Shown here piece by piece: positions 25,111 to 34,576 of a DNA stretch of 64,000 nt. Origin of the DNA: Sphingomonas trueperi (GTDB lineage Bacteria > Pseudomonadota > Alphaproteobacteria > Sphingomonadales > Sphingomonadaceae); the NCBI RefSeq assembly GCF_011927635.1, contig NZ_JAATJB010000008.1:115872-179871 (forward strand), in the 5' to 3' direction. The number at the start of each line of letters is the position of its first letter. Within the stretch, counting starts at the first letter, position 1. The notes below the pieces were generated by a model. It ran no database searches and was not told the DNA's origin. It saw only the letters and a program-made list of their open reading frames with translations. The translations under genes and the position numbers were made by a program.

Positions 25111-26520
25111 TTACGCCTCGACCGGAAGCCGCGTCTCCGTCTCCATCGGGACGCTCCTGAGCTCGTCGGTGAACTTCTTGAGCCACCACATCACGTCCTG
25201 TTCGTCGACGCCCGCCTTCAGCGCCTGCCAGCGTTCGATCCGCTCCTCGAGCGACATGTTGAGCGCCTGGCAGATCGCGTCGGAAACTTCCTCCGCGCTA
25301 TAGGGATTGACCAGCAGCGCCTGCTCCATCTGGATCGCCGCGCCGGCGAACTTGGAGAGGATCAGCACGCCGGGATCCTTGGGGTCCTGCGCCGCGACAT
25401 ATTCCTTGGCCACGAGGTTCATCCCGTCGCGCAAGGGCGTGACGAGGCCGATCTTGGCCGCGCGGTACACGCCTGCGAGCACGTCGCGCGGATAGCCCTG
25501 GTTGACGTAGCGCAGCGGCACCCAGTCGAGATCGGCATGCGCGCCGTTGATCTTGCCCGACAGCCCCTCCAGCGTGTTGCGGATGCGCTGATAGGTCTCC
25601 ACCGTCGCCCGCGACGGCGGCGCGATCTGGAGCAGATACACTTCCTTGCGCTGCTCCGGATAGGTCGTGAGGAAGCGTTCGTAGCCGAGGAAGCGCTCCT
25701 CCAGCCCCTTGGAATAATCGAGCCGATCCACGCCGACGATCAGCGAACGGCCGACCGAACTGGTGCGCATCTGCTGATAGGTCTCGCGCGCGGAGCCGCT
25801 CTCGGCGAGCGCGGCGAATTCCTTGGCGTCGATGCCGATCGGGCAGGCGACCAGCTTCACGCTCTTCAGGCCGATGCGCAGCACGCCGTCGGGCTGGACC
25901 ACCGCCTCCATCTCGGCGCGGGCGAAGTCGATGAAGGACTCCATCCATTCCTGGGTGTGGAAGCCGATCACGTCATAGGCGAACAGCGTCTCGATCAGCT
26001 CGTGCGCCTTGGGCAGGCTGGAGAGGAGGCGGCGCGGCGGCCAGGGGATGTGGAGGAAGAAGCCGATCCGGTTCTTGCAGCCCCGGCGGCGCAGCTCCTG
26101 GCCGAGCGGGAACATGTGGTAATCCTGCACCCACACGACATCATCCGGCTCGATCAGCGGGCGGACGGTGTCGGCGAAGCGCTCGTTGACGCGCTGATAG
26201 CCGCCGGCGAACCCGCGCTCATATTCCGCCAGGTCGATCCGGTAGTGGAACAGCGGCCAGAGCGTGCGGTTCGCATAGCCGTTATAATATTCGTCGATGT
26301 CCTGCTCTTCGAGGTCGACCGTCGCGGTGGTCACGCCCTCGCTGCGCTGCATGCTGATCTGGCCGGTGAACTGGTCGGTCTGCTCGCCGGACCAGCCGAA
26401 CCAGATGCCACCATTTTCGCGCAGCGCCGCGGCGAGCGCGACGGCGAGGCCGCCCTGCGCCCCCGAGTTGGAGCCGTTGGGTGCGGTGACGCGGTTCGAG
26501 ATGACGATAAGGCGGCTCAA
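25111..26520 (-). CDS. otsA: Trehalose-6-phosphate synthase (GT20)
   Basis: A 469-residue GT20 enzyme that joins UDP- or GDP-glucose to glucose-6-phosphate. Motifs: ISNRV at the N-terminus, QGGLAVAL, WFGWSGEQ, YNGYANRTLWPL, VQDYHMF, the nucleotide-binding GVDRLDYSKGL and DGMNLVAKEYVA. The start is taken as TTG at 26520, which overlaps the GH15 stop (TTGA), has GGAG upstream and gives the family N-terminus (M)SRLIVISNRV; longer frames run into GH15. It is the last gene of otsB-GH15-otsA and makes the osmoprotectant trehalose. Confidence 0.93.
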   Translation of the reverse strand: MSRLIVISNRVTAPNGSNSGAQGGLAVALAAALRENGGIWFGWSGEQTDQFTGQISMQRSEGVTTATVDLEEQDIDEYYNGYANRTLWPLFHYRIDLAEYERGFAGGYQRVNERFADTVRPLIEPDDVVWVQDYHMFPLGQELRRRGCKNRIGFFLHIPWPPRRLLSSLPKAHELIETLFAYDVIGFHTQEWMESFIDFARAEMEAVVQPDGVLRIGLKSVKLVACPIGIDAKEFAALAESGSARETYQQMRTSSVGRSLIVGVDRLDYSKGLEERFLGYERFLTTYPEQRKEVYLLQIAPPSRATVETYQRIRNTLEGLSGKINGAHADLDWVPLRYVNQGYPRDVLAGVYRAAKIGLVTPLRDGMNLVAKEYVAAQDPKDPGVLILSKFAGAAIQMEQALLVNPYSAEEVSDAICQALNMSLEERIERWQALKAGVDEQDVMWWLKKFTDELRSVPMETETRLPVEA

Positions 26521-28310
26521 CGGATCGAACTCCAGGGCTTGCTCAGCAGGACGGCACAGTTGATCATGCCGACCAGCGAGTAGGTCTGGGGATAATTGCC
26601 CCACAATTCCCCGGTGACGGGGTCGATATCCTCGGAGAGCAGGCCGGCGGCGGTGCGCCTGCCCAGCATCTCTTCGAACAAGGCGCGCGCTTCGTCGGTA
26701 CGGCCGGTGATGTGCAGCGCTTCGATCAACCAGAACGTACAGAAGTTGAACGCGGTTTCGGGTAGGCCGAAATCATCCTCGGTATCGTAGCGCAGCATGG
26801 TCGAGCCGCGGCGCAGGCCTTGCTCCACCGCCTTGAGCGTGGAGACGAAGCGGGGATCGTCGGGCGCCAGGAAGCGCATCTCCAGCAGCTGGAGCAGGCT
26901 GGCGTCGAGGTCGTCGCCCGAGAAGGTGGCGGAGAACCGGTCGGTCTCCTCGCGCCACGCCTTGTCGAAGATCGTCGTGCGGATCGTGTCGGCGCGGTGC
27001 TGCCAGAAGTCGCGGCGCTCGGGCAGGCTCAGCACATGCGCGGCGTTGGCGAGCCGGTCGCATGCCGCCCAGCACATCGCCACCGAATAGGTGTGGACGC
27101 TCTGGCGGGTGCGGAGCTCCCACAGGCCCGCATCGGGGGAGTCGTGATACTGCCAGGCGCGCTCGCCAACGCGCTCCAGCGATTCGAAATCCTCGACGCT
27201 GGCGATGCGATAGAGCCGCTGGTCGAAGAACGCCTGGACGTTCGAAAGGACGATCTGGCCATAGGCATCGTGCTGGACCTGCTCATAGGCCTGGTTGCCG
27301 ACGCGCACCGGGCCCATGCCGCGATAGCCGGCAAGGTCGGGTGCCGCGCGCTCCTCCAGCGTCGCTTCGCCCAGTACGCCGTAGAGCGGCTGGATATGGC
27401 CGCCGCGCGGCTCGGCCCGGGCATCGTCGACGATGTTGCGCAAGTATCCGAGATAGGTCTCCAGCACGTCGAGCGCGCCCAGCCGGTTGAGCGCCTGCAC
27501 CGTGTAATAGGCGTCGCGAATCCAGCAGTAGCGATAGTCCCAGTTACGCTGCGAGCCGGCATGTTCGGGGATCGAGGTGGTGAGCGCGGCGACGATCGCG
27601 CCGGTTTCCTCGTGCTGGCAAAGCTTGAGGGTGATCGCGGAGCGGATCACCACTTCCTGCCATTCCAGCGGGATGGCGAGGCCGCGCACCCAGTGCTGCC
27701 ATTCGGCGATCGTGTTGAGCAGCATGTCGTCGACCGTCTCGGCGACGTCGCCGCTGAAGCTCTCGTCCGGGCCGAGGAAGAAATGCAGCGGCTTCTCGAC
27801 ACGGAACACCCGTTCCTCGTCCACCATGCCGACCGGCGCGGTGGTGGTGAGGCGCAGCGTCATCGGCTCGACCAGGTAGCGCAGGTGGTTCGAGCCGCCG
27901 ATGCGGGTGGTGCAGCGCTTGCCCCAGCCGCAGGTGGGCCGCAGCTTCACCCGAATGCGCGGGCTGCCCGCCACCGGCTTGACGATGCGCGCGAAGGCGA
28001 CCGGGCGGTAGACGCGGCCCAGCCGCTGGAAGCGCGGGCAGAAATCGGTGACTTCGATCGCGTTGCCCGCCGCATCGGTGTGGCGGCTGACGAGGATCGG
28101 CGCGTTGCGGAGATAGCGCTGCTCGACCGAGACCACGCCTTCCAGGGCGATGTCCCAATAGCCGGCGTCGGGCTCCTCGCCGCCGACGAGAGCGGAGAAG
28201 AGCGGATCGCCGTCGACGCGGGGCACGCAGCCCCAGACGAAGCGTCCGCTGCGGTCGATCAGCGCGCTGACCTGGCAATTGCCGATCGGCCAGAGGTCCA
28301 GCGTGGTCAT
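26517..28310 (-). CDS. GH15-family glucoamylase/trehalase-like enzyme
   Basis: A 597-residue cytoplasmic protein (no signal peptide) with an N-terminal beta domain (to about 220) and a C-terminal (alpha/alpha)6 barrel. GH15 motifs: RNWDYRYCWIRDA near 255, GLWELRTRQSVHTYS with the putative acid Glu near 395, and GELWGNYPQTYSL near 575 with the base Glu. Members next to otsAB act on trehalose or alpha-glucans; the substrate cannot be read from sequence. It starts with ATGA overlapping the otsB stop and ends overlapping otsA, so all three are coupled. Confidence 0.88.
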   Translation of the reverse strand: MTTLDLWPIGNCQVSALIDRSGRFVWGCVPRVDGDPLFSALVGGEEPDAGYWDIALEGVVSVEQRYLRNAPILVSRHTDAAGNAIEVTDFCPRFQRLGRVYRPVAFARIVKPVAGSPRIRVKLRPTCGWGKRCTTRIGGSNHLRYLVEPMTLRLTTTAPVGMVDEERVFRVEKPLHFFLGPDESFSGDVAETVDDMLLNTIAEWQHWVRGLAIPLEWQEVVIRSAITLKLCQHEETGAIVAALTTSIPEHAGSQRNWDYRYCWIRDAYYTVQALNRLGALDVLETYLGYLRNIVDDARAEPRGGHIQPLYGVLGEATLEERAAPDLAGYRGMGPVRVGNQAYEQVQHDAYGQIVLSNVQAFFDQRLYRIASVEDFESLERVGERAWQYHDSPDAGLWELRTRQSVHTYSVAMCWAACDRLANAAHVLSLPERRDFWQHRADTIRTTIFDKAWREETDRFSATFSGDDLDASLLQLLEMRFLAPDDPRFVSTLKAVEQGLRRGSTMLRYDTEDDFGLPETAFNFCTFWLIEALHITGRTDEARALFEEMLGRRTAAGLLSEDIDPVTGELWGNYPQTYSLVGMINCAVLLSKPWSSIR

Positions 28311-29065
28311 GCATGCACTCCGGCGGCAGTGGCGAGCCAGGCGAGGACGCCCGATACGGTTTCGAGGCGGTAGCGGGCGTCGGTGGGGCGGGGATCGCCG
28401 ACCAGCACGCCCGCGCCGCCGAGCAGGGCGACCGCGGAAAAGCCGGGCTCGTCGGTGACATCGTCGCCGAGGAACACGGGGCGGCCGGCGGCGAAGCGGG
28501 GATCGGCCATCAGCGTGCGGATCGCGCTGCCCTTGTCGCCGCCACCGGTGCGGACCTCGACCATCATCTTGCCGTGCTGGAGATAGAGGCCGTGCTCGGC
28601 CGCGAGCCGTTCGCCCAGCGCCATGGCATCGGCTTCGAGCGCCGGGTTCAGCCGGTAATGGACGGCGGCGCCCAGCGGCTTGTCTTCGAGAATCGCGCCG
28701 TCATTGGCTTGCGTGAAGGCCCGCATCGCGGCCAGCGCCGCGATCAGCCCGGCGGGGCGCTCGGCCTGTTCGCGGCGGCCGTCGGACCAGTGGAATTCCA
28801 TGCCGTGGCTGCCGACCACGGACGGCGCGCGATCGCCGAACAGCGCCGTCAGGTCACCGGCCGGGCGGCCGCTGACCAGCGCCAGCCGGCCGTCGAGCTT
28901 TTCTTCCAGCGCGCGGATCAGGTCGACCAACACGGGCGTGACCACCACGCCATCGGGGCGGTCGGCGAGTTCGACCAAAGTCCCGTCGAAATCGAGGAAC
29001 AGGCTGGCAGAATCGAGCAGATCCGCCGGGGGCGGCATCAGCAGAACGGGGTGCCGGTCGGGCAT
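28307..29065 (-). CDS. otsB: Trehalose-6-phosphate phosphatase
   Basis: A 252-residue HAD-family phosphatase. The nucleophile motif LFLDFDGTLVEL is near the N-terminus, with VSGRPAGDL, SHGMEFHW and the metal-binding GDDVTDEPGF further on. It dephosphorylates trehalose-6-phosphate made by OtsA. The ATG at 29065 has AGGAG five nt upstream and is preferred to the in-frame ATG four codons earlier. It is the first gene of the trehalose operon. Confidence 0.92.
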   Translation of the reverse strand: MPDRHPVLLMPPPADLLDSASLFLDFDGTLVELADRPDGVVVTPVLVDLIRALEEKLDGRLALVSGRPAGDLTALFGDRAPSVVGSHGMEFHWSDGRREQAERPAGLIAALAAMRAFTQANDGAILEDKPLGAAVHYRLNPALEADAMALGERLAAEHGLYLQHGKMMVEVRTGGGDKGSAIRTLMADPRFAAGRPVFLGDDVTDEPGFSAVALLGGAGVLVGDPRPTDARYRLETVSGVLAWLATAAGVHA

Positions 29066-29112
29066 GCAACTCCTCATCGGGGCGCCAGGAAGGGGCGCCC
29101 GCCACAGGATCG

Positions 29113-29138
29113 TTACGCGCGCGGGACCGATCCGTTCC
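29113..29138 (-). promoter_or_regulatory. Possible EcfG-type promoter before otsB
   Basis: On the minus strand GGAAC is followed after 16 nt by CGTAA. The -35 is exact, but the -10 differs from CGTT at the last base. It overlaps the end of the ClC gene and lies about 50 nt before otsB, a common target of this sigma factor. Confidence 0.3.
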
Positions 29139-30465
29139 CCGGCTCGTCGGATTCATGCTGCACCTGCGCAGGTTCGGGCACATGGCCGAAGCGCAACGAC
29201 AGGCCGTGGTACAGCCGTTCCTTGGAAACGATCTGCGCGGTGAAGTCGGCGATCAGCGCGGCGGCGAGCAGCGGCAGCATCAGGCCACGGCTGGCGGTGG
29301 TCTCGGCGATGATGATGACTGCAGTCAGTGGCGCGCGGACCACGCCGGTGAAATAGGCGACCATGCCCAGCAGCACGATCGTCCCGCCCGGCGCGGTGGG
29401 GAACATCGGCCGGACGAGGTCGCCGACGCCCGCACCCACCGACAGCGACGGCGCGAAGATCCCGCCGGGGATGCCGGCAACGGCGGTCGCGAGGGTCGTC
29501 GCGAATTTGGCGGGGGCGTACCACCAGGGGATCGCACCGTTGGTGATCGCGCTGCGGGCCGCGTCATAGCCGGTGCCCCAGGTGAGGCCGGTCGTCACGC
29601 CCAGCACCGCCACGACCAGCCCGCAGGCGGCGGCGAAGGCGAGTTTGTGGCGACGCACCGCGACCAGCGGCCGCCAGTCCGATCCGCCGACCGCGAGCAT
29701 CAGCCGCGCGAACAGCCCGCCGGCAAGGCCGCCCACCACGCCCGCGACGGGCGCGGCGAGGATGGCCTGGCGCAGCGGCAGCGTGTCGCGCATCGCGCCG
29801 AAATAGACATAGTCCCCGGCGATGCCGAGGCTGGTCATGCCGGCGATCAGCACCGCGGCCATCACCAGCACCGCCATGCGCTGCTCATAGGCGGCGGCGA
29901 GTTCCTCGATCGCGAAGGCGACGCCGGCGAGCGGCGTGTTGAACGCCGCGGCGACGCCCGCCGCGCCGCCCGCGATGAACACCGAGGCGCGGATCGGCAC
30001 GCGCGCGAGCCGGTGCGCATAGCCCATGATCGAGGCGGCGACCTGCACCGTCGGCCCCTCGCGGCCCGTGGAGGCGCCGACCAGCACCGCGCCGATGGTG
30101 AGGATAAGCTTGAGCACCACGGTCCTGGCCGAGGTGAGGCTGGTCATCGCGTCGTCGGGATCGCGGGTGGCGGCCATGACCTGCGGGATGCCCGAGCCGG
30201 TGGCGTCGGGCGCGAAGCGGCGGGTCGCCCAGGCGAAGAACGCGAAGCCGGCAGGGGTGAGAAGGAGGGGGAGCCACCACCAGGTCTTTTCGAGGCTGGT
30301 AAACCGGCGCGCGGCCCAGTCGGCGGTCTCCGCAAACCCGAAGGCGACGAGGCCGATCACGATCGCACCGCCGAGAAAGGCGACCCGGCGCCGCCAGATC
30401 TGCGCGGTGGGGCCATGCCGGCGCACGATCGCGCGGACGCGGCGGGTGGTCCGGTGGTGGTCCAT
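29113..30465 (-). CDS. ClC-family chloride/proton transporter
   Basis: A 450-residue protein with about ten or more membrane segments. Anion-pathway motifs: GSGIPQ, GREGPTVQ with the gating Glu, and GIPGGIFAPSLSVG. FAIEEL carries the internal proton-transfer Glu, so an H+/Cl- antiporter rather than a channel is likely. The chosen ATG at 30465 has GGGAG upstream; the longer open frame runs into the palindromic repeat and is not coding. It precedes otsB on the same strand, 47 nt away. Confidence 0.9.
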   Translation of the reverse strand: MDHHRTTRRVRAIVRRHGPTAQIWRRRVAFLGGAIVIGLVAFGFAETADWAARRFTSLEKTWWWLPLLLTPAGFAFFAWATRRFAPDATGSGIPQVMAATRDPDDAMTSLTSARTVVLKLILTIGAVLVGASTGREGPTVQVAASIMGYAHRLARVPIRASVFIAGGAAGVAAAFNTPLAGVAFAIEELAAAYEQRMAVLVMAAVLIAGMTSLGIAGDYVYFGAMRDTLPLRQAILAAPVAGVVGGLAGGLFARLMLAVGGSDWRPLVAVRRHKLAFAAACGLVVAVLGVTTGLTWGTGYDAARSAITNGAIPWWYAPAKFATTLATAVAGIPGGIFAPSLSVGAGVGDLVRPMFPTAPGGTIVLLGMVAYFTGVVRAPLTAVIIIAETTASRGLMLPLLAAALIADFTAQIVSKERLYHGLSLRFGHVPEPAQVQHESDEPGNGSVPRA

Positions 30466-30529
30466 GCACTCCCTCAGCCAGCCCCCGCCGGGGGTGCTGT
30501 AGCGGGGGAGGGAGGGGAGCGCCAGCCCA

Positions 30530-30671
30530 AGATCCTCCCCGGCACGGGGAGGGGGACCGCCGCCGAAGGCGGTGGTGGAGGGGGATCTCCACAAGGGACG
30601 TCCCTCGCGGCGATCCCCCTCCACCAAGCCGCTGCGCGTCTTGGTCCCCCTCCCCGTTCCGGGGAGGATCT
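30530..30671. repeat. Nested inverted repeat (family B, REPIN-like)
   Basis: The outer arms GATCCTCCCCGG...GGGGGACC and GGTCCCCC...CCGGGGAGGATC are inverted copies, each with its own hairpin (CTCCCCG-GCA-CGGGGAG; CTCCCCG-TT-CCGGGGAG). Inner arms GGTGGAGGGGGATC and GATCCCCCTCCACC lie around 30571-30625. It fills the gap between paoC and the ClC gene. A sequence unrelated to family A. Confidence 0.75.
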
Positions 30672-30674
30672 AGC

Positions 30675-32882
30675 TCACGCGAACGCGGGCATCCCCGGCA
30701 GCAGCTTGTCCAGCGTCACCGGATAGTCGCGCACCCGCACCCCGCAGGCATTGTGGATGGCGTTCGCCACCGCCGCGCCGACGCCGCACAGGCCGAGTTC
30801 GCCGACACCCTTCGCCTTCATCGGCGACGTCGTGGGATCGGTCTCGTCGAGGAAGATCACTTCCTGGTGCGGGATGTCGGCATGGACCGGCACTTCGTAT
30901 CCGGCGAGGTCGTGGTTGACGAAGAAGCCGAAGCGCTTGTCGACCGCGAGCTCCTCCATCAGCGCCGAGCCGACGCCCATCGTCATCGCCCCGATCACCT
31001 GGCTGCGCGCCGACTTGGGGTTCAGGATCCGCCCCGCCGCGCACACCGCGAGCATCCGGCGCACCCGCACCTCGGCCGTGGCCGCATCCACCGCGACCTC
31101 GACGAAATGCGCGCCGAAGGTCGATTGCTGGTACTTCTTGGCGAGGTCGCCATAGTCCATATAGTCCTCGGCGACGAGCTCACCGCCCTTGGCCGCATCG
31201 GCCAGCGCGACGCTGCGGTTGCCCGCGCGGACCTTGCCGTCCTCGAACACGACATCGGCCGAGTTGAAGCCGAGCGCCGCGGTCACCTTGTCGCGCAGCA
31301 TCGCGCAGGCGGCGTAGACGCCCGCGGTCGAGCTGTTGGCGCCCCATTGCCCGCCCGAGCCCGCCGAGGCCGGGAAGCTGGAATCGCCCAGCCGCACCAC
31401 CACCGTCTCCAGCGGCACGCCCATCATCTCCGCCGCGGTCTGCGCGATGATGGTATAGGTGCCGGTGCCGATATCGGTCATGTCGGTCTCGACCGTCACG
31501 ACGCCCTTGCCGTCCAGCCGCACCCGCGCGCCCGAGCGGCCGTTGAGGTTGTTGCGGAAGGCGGCGGCCATGCCCATGCCGATCAGCCAGCGACCTTCGC
31601 GGACGGCACCCGGCGCCTTGGCGCGCCTGGCCCAGCCGAACTTGTCCGCGCCGATCCGCATGCACTGGATCAGCTGGCGCTGCGAGAAGGGACGGTTGGC
31701 GGCCTCGGGGTCGACCTGGGTGTCGTTCAGCGCGCGGAACGCCACCGGGTCCATCCCCAGCTTCTCCGCCATCTCGTCCATCGCGATCTCGAGCGCCATC
31801 ATGCCGGGCGCTTCGCCCGGCGCGCGCATCGCATTGCCCTCGGGCAGGTCGAGCACCGCCAGCCGCATCGCGGTCAGCCGGTTCTCGCCCGCGTAGAGCA
31901 GGCGGGTCTGGCTCACCGCCGTCTCCGGGCCGCCGCCGGGCAGGTCGCCCGACCAGCTCTCATGGCCGATCGCGGTGATCTTGCCGTCGCTGGTGGTGCC
32001 GATGCGGATGCGCTGGATCGTCGCCGGACGGTGGGTGGTGTTGTTGGCGATCAGCGGGCGCTGGAGCGACACCTTGACCGGCCGCCCCGCCGCCTTGGCA
32101 CCCAACGCCGCGAGGATCGCGTCGGTGCGGACGAACAGCTTGCCGCCGAACCCGCCACCGACATAGGGCGACATCAGCCGCACCTTCTCCTTGGGGAGCC
32201 CCAGCGTGCGCGCGACATCGCCCTTGCCCCAGTTGATCATCTGGTTCGAGGTCCAGAGCAGCAACTGGTCGCCTTCCCACTTGGCGGTGGAGGCGTGCGG
32301 CTCCATCATCGCGTGCGAATGATCGGGCGTGGTGTAGCGCGCGTCGAGCTGGACGGGGGCGCTGGCAAAGGCGCCGTCGAAATTGCCGACCTTACTTTCG
32401 GCCGCGCCGCCGAACCCTTCCTTCGGCAGCGTGGCGCTGGCCATTTCCGCCTCGAGATCGAACCGGCCCTTGCCCCGCGCATAATCGACGCGGATCAGCG
32501 ACGATGCGGCCCGCGCCTGTTCGAAGGTCTCGGCCACCACCAGCGCGATCGCCTGGTGGTAATGCTCGATCTCCGGCCCGCCGAGCAGGTTGGCGGTGTT
32601 GAAATTGCCCTTGGTCAGCTTGCCGGCATTCTCGGCGGTGACGATCGCGAGCACGCCCGGCGCTGCCTTGGCGGCGCTCAGGTCCATGCCCGTGATCCGG
32701 CCCTTGGCGATCGCCGAGCCGAGCACATAGCCATAGGCCGCGCCCGGCGCGACATCGTGCCGCTCATAGGCATAGGGCGCGCGGCCGGTGGTCTTGAGCG
32801 GACCGTCGATCCGGTCGGTGGCCTTGCCGACCACCTTGAGGCGGTCGATCGGGTTGGTCGTGGCGGGGATATCGAACTTCAT
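30675..32882 (-). CDS. paoC: Periplasmic aldehyde oxidoreductase molybdenum-binding subunit (PaoC/YagR-like)
   Basis: A 735-residue xanthine-oxidase-family large subunit. N-terminal domain from DRIDGPLKTTGRAPY, substrate and cofactor contacts in YVGGGFGGKLF, RAPGEAPG and GSGGQWGANSST, and the catalytic Glu in GVGELGLCGVG near 705. It binds molybdopterin cytosine dinucleotide and oxidises aldehydes to acids. It has no signal peptide and is probably co-exported with the Tat-tagged PaoA subunit. It starts 3 nt after paoB, the third gene of a leftward paoABC operon; the PaoD-like chaperone is not in the window. Confidence 0.87.
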   Translation of the reverse strand: MKFDIPATTNPIDRLKVVGKATDRIDGPLKTTGRAPYAYERHDVAPGAAYGYVLGSAIAKGRITGMDLSAAKAAPGVLAIVTAENAGKLTKGNFNTANLLGGPEIEHYHQAIALVVAETFEQARAASSLIRVDYARGKGRFDLEAEMASATLPKEGFGGAAESKVGNFDGAFASAPVQLDARYTTPDHSHAMMEPHASTAKWEGDQLLLWTSNQMINWGKGDVARTLGLPKEKVRLMSPYVGGGFGGKLFVRTDAILAALGAKAAGRPVKVSLQRPLIANNTTHRPATIQRIRIGTTSDGKITAIGHESWSGDLPGGGPETAVSQTRLLYAGENRLTAMRLAVLDLPEGNAMRAPGEAPGMMALEIAMDEMAEKLGMDPVAFRALNDTQVDPEAANRPFSQRQLIQCMRIGADKFGWARRAKAPGAVREGRWLIGMGMAAAFRNNLNGRSGARVRLDGKGVVTVETDMTDIGTGTYTIIAQTAAEMMGVPLETVVVRLGDSSFPASAGSGGQWGANSSTAGVYAACAMLRDKVTAALGFNSADVVFEDGKVRAGNRSVALADAAKGGELVAEDYMDYGDLAKKYQQSTFGAHFVEVAVDAATAEVRVRRMLAVCAAGRILNPKSARSQVIGAMTMGVGSALMEELAVDKRFGFFVNHDLAGYEVPVHADIPHQEVIFLDETDPTTSPMKAKGVGELGLCGVGAAVANAIHNACGVRVRDYPVTLDKLLPGMPAFA

Positions 32883-32885
32883 GGC

Positions 32886-33836
32886 TCAGCCCCTTGCTTC
32901 GCTCAGCACCGCGGCGAGCGTGCGCTCGGCCAGCGGCAGCTTGAAGGCATTGTCGTGCGTCGGCGTGGCGCCGGCGAAGGCGATCCTGGCGGTGGCGGCA
33001 GCACCCTTGGGGAGCGCAGCCTCGGCGGCCTCGACCCGCCACGGCTTGTGCGCCATGCCGCCAAAGGCGACGCGGCCGGTGCCATCCTTCTGCACCACCG
33101 CCGCCACCGAGACGAGCGCGAAGGCGTAGGAGGCGCGGTCGCGCACCTTGTGGTAGAAATGCTTGCCGCCCAGCGGCTTGGGCAGGGTGACCGCGGTGAT
33201 CAGCTCGCCGGTCTGCAGCGTGTTGTCGAGGTGCGGCGTGTCGCCCGGCAGGCGGTGGAAGTCGGCGATGGCGATCTTCCGCGTGGCACCGTCGGGCTTT
33301 ACCGTCTCCACCGTCGCGTCGAGCAGCCGCATCGCGATCGCCATGTCGCCCGGATAGGTGGCGATGCACGCCTTGCTGGTGCCGATCACCGCCAGCTGGC
33401 GGCTGAACCCGCCGATCGCGGCGCAGCCGCTGCCGGGCTTGCGCTTGTTGCAGGGCTGGTTGGGATCGTAGAAATAGGGGCAGCGGGTGCGCTGGAGCAG
33501 ATTGCCCGCGGTGGTCGCCTTGTTGCGCAGCTGGCCGCTCGCGCCCGCCACGATCGCCCGGGTCAGCACCGCATAGTCGCGGCGGACGCGCTTGTCGGCG
33601 GCGAGGTCGGTGTTGCGCACCAGCGCGCCGATGCGCAGCCCGCCGTCCGGGGTTTCCTCGATCCGGTCGAGCGCGAGCTTGTTGACGTCGATCAGATGCG
33701 CCGGCGTCTCGATCTCGAGCTTCATCAGGTCGAGCAGGTTGGTGCCGCCGGCGATGAACTTGGCGCCGGGGGTCTTGGCGGCGAGGGCGGCAGCGTCGGC
33801 CGGGCTGCTCGCGCGGGTATAGTGGAACGCCTTCAT
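32886..33836 (-). CDS. paoB: Periplasmic aldehyde oxidoreductase FAD/4Fe-4S subunit (PaoB/YagS-like)
   Basis: A 316-residue FAD-binding subunit of the molybdenum hydroxylase family. FAD motifs [13 protein letters not shown] near 25-40 and [11 protein letters not shown] near 110. The inserted cysteine segment [18 protein letters not shown] and SGCAAIGG is the extra 4Fe-4S site characteristic of PaoB-type subunits and absent from ordinary xanthine dehydrogenases. The ATG at 33836 overlaps the paoA stop (ATGA). It transfers electrons between the molybdenum and iron-sulfur subunits. Confidence 0.87.
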   Translation of the reverse strand: MKAFHYTRASSPADAAALAAKTPGAKFIAGGTNLLDLMKLEIETPAHLIDVNKLALDRIEETPDGGLRIGALVRNTDLAADKRVRRDYAVLTRAIVAGASGQLRNKATTAGNLLQRTRCPYFYDPNQPCNKRKPGSGCAAIGGFSRQLAVIGTSKACIATYPGDMAIAMRLLDATVETVKPDGATRKIAIADFHRLPGDTPHLDNTLQTGELITAVTLPKPLGGKHFYHKVRDRASYAFALVSVAAVVQKDGTGRVAFGGMAHKPWRVEAAEAALPKGAAATARIAFAGATPTHDNAFKLPLAERTLAAVLSEARG

Positions 33837-34486
33837 GCCTGCCTCCGCCCCGCGGCCTCGCGGATCGCCTCGACGATGTTGGAATAGGCGCCGCAACGGC
33901 AGATGTTGCCGCTCATCCGCTCGCGGATCTCCATCTCGGAGAAAGCCGGCGAGGCGGCGACGTCGGCGGCGACATGGCTGGGGATGCCGGCCTTGATCTC
34001 GTCGAGCACCGCGACGGCCGAGCAGATCTGCCCCGGCGTGCAATAGCCGCACTGATAGCCGTCATGCTTCACGAAGGCGGCCTGCATCGGGTGCAGGTCC
34101 TCGGGCGTGCCCAAGCCTTCGATGGTGGTGACGCTGTCACCCTCGTGCATCACCGCCAGGCTTAGGCAGCTATTGATGCGGCGGCCGTTGACCATCACCG
34201 TGCACGCGCCGCACTGGCCATGGTCGCAGCCCTTCTTGGTGCCGGTGAGGTGGAGATGCTCGCGCAGCGCATCGAGCAGCGTGGTGCGCGTGTCGACGGT
34301 AAGCTCCGCCGGCTTGCCATTGACCTTGAGCTGGACGGGCAGGGCGGGGGGCGTCTCCATCGGCGCTACCGGTTCCTTGTTGCTGGCGCTCGCGGGCAGG
34401 GCCGTCACGGCGGCAAAGCCTGCGCCGCTCGTCAGCAACCCCCGCCGCGATACGCCGATATCGCTTGGACTATCCATCTTGGGCAT
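33833..34486 (-). CDS. paoA: Periplasmic aldehyde oxidoreductase 2Fe-2S subunit with Tat signal (PaoA/YagT-like)
   Basis: A 217-residue subunit with a twin-arginine signal ([15 protein letters not shown]). A plant-type [2Fe-2S] motif [12 protein letters not shown] is followed near the C-terminus by the second cluster in CGYCTPGQ and CRCGAY. It exports the folded PaoABC complex and passes electrons from it. The start may be ATG 34486 or ATG 34477; neither ribosome-binding site decides. It heads the leftward operon. Confidence 0.88.
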   Translation of the reverse strand: MPKMDSPSDIGVSRRGLLTSGAGFAAVTALPASASNKEPVAPMETPPALPVQLKVNGKPAELTVDTRTTLLDALREHLHLTGTKKGCDHGQCGACTVMVNGRRINSCLSLAVMHEGDSVTTIEGLGTPEDLHPMQAAFVKHDGYQCGYCTPGQICSAVAVLDEIKAGIPSHVAADVAASPAFSEMEIRERMSGNICRCGAYSNIVEAIREAAGRRQA

Positions 34487-34576
34487 CCCCTGTCTGCATG
34501 CTCCCGCAATTCCATCGCCTGAACGTGCTTCTGGTTCCGGCGGCGACTTGCGCGGCGGTGTGATTTCCCGGCAACC

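Noticed and set aside
30466..30627. N-terminal extension of the ClC gene
   Set aside because: The added residues are translated palindromic repeat and precede a proper ATG with GGGAG at 30465.
30753..33887. 1044-residue open frame antisense to paoC/paoB
   Set aside because: Same compositional artefact; the reverse strand carries all molybdenum hydroxylase motifs.
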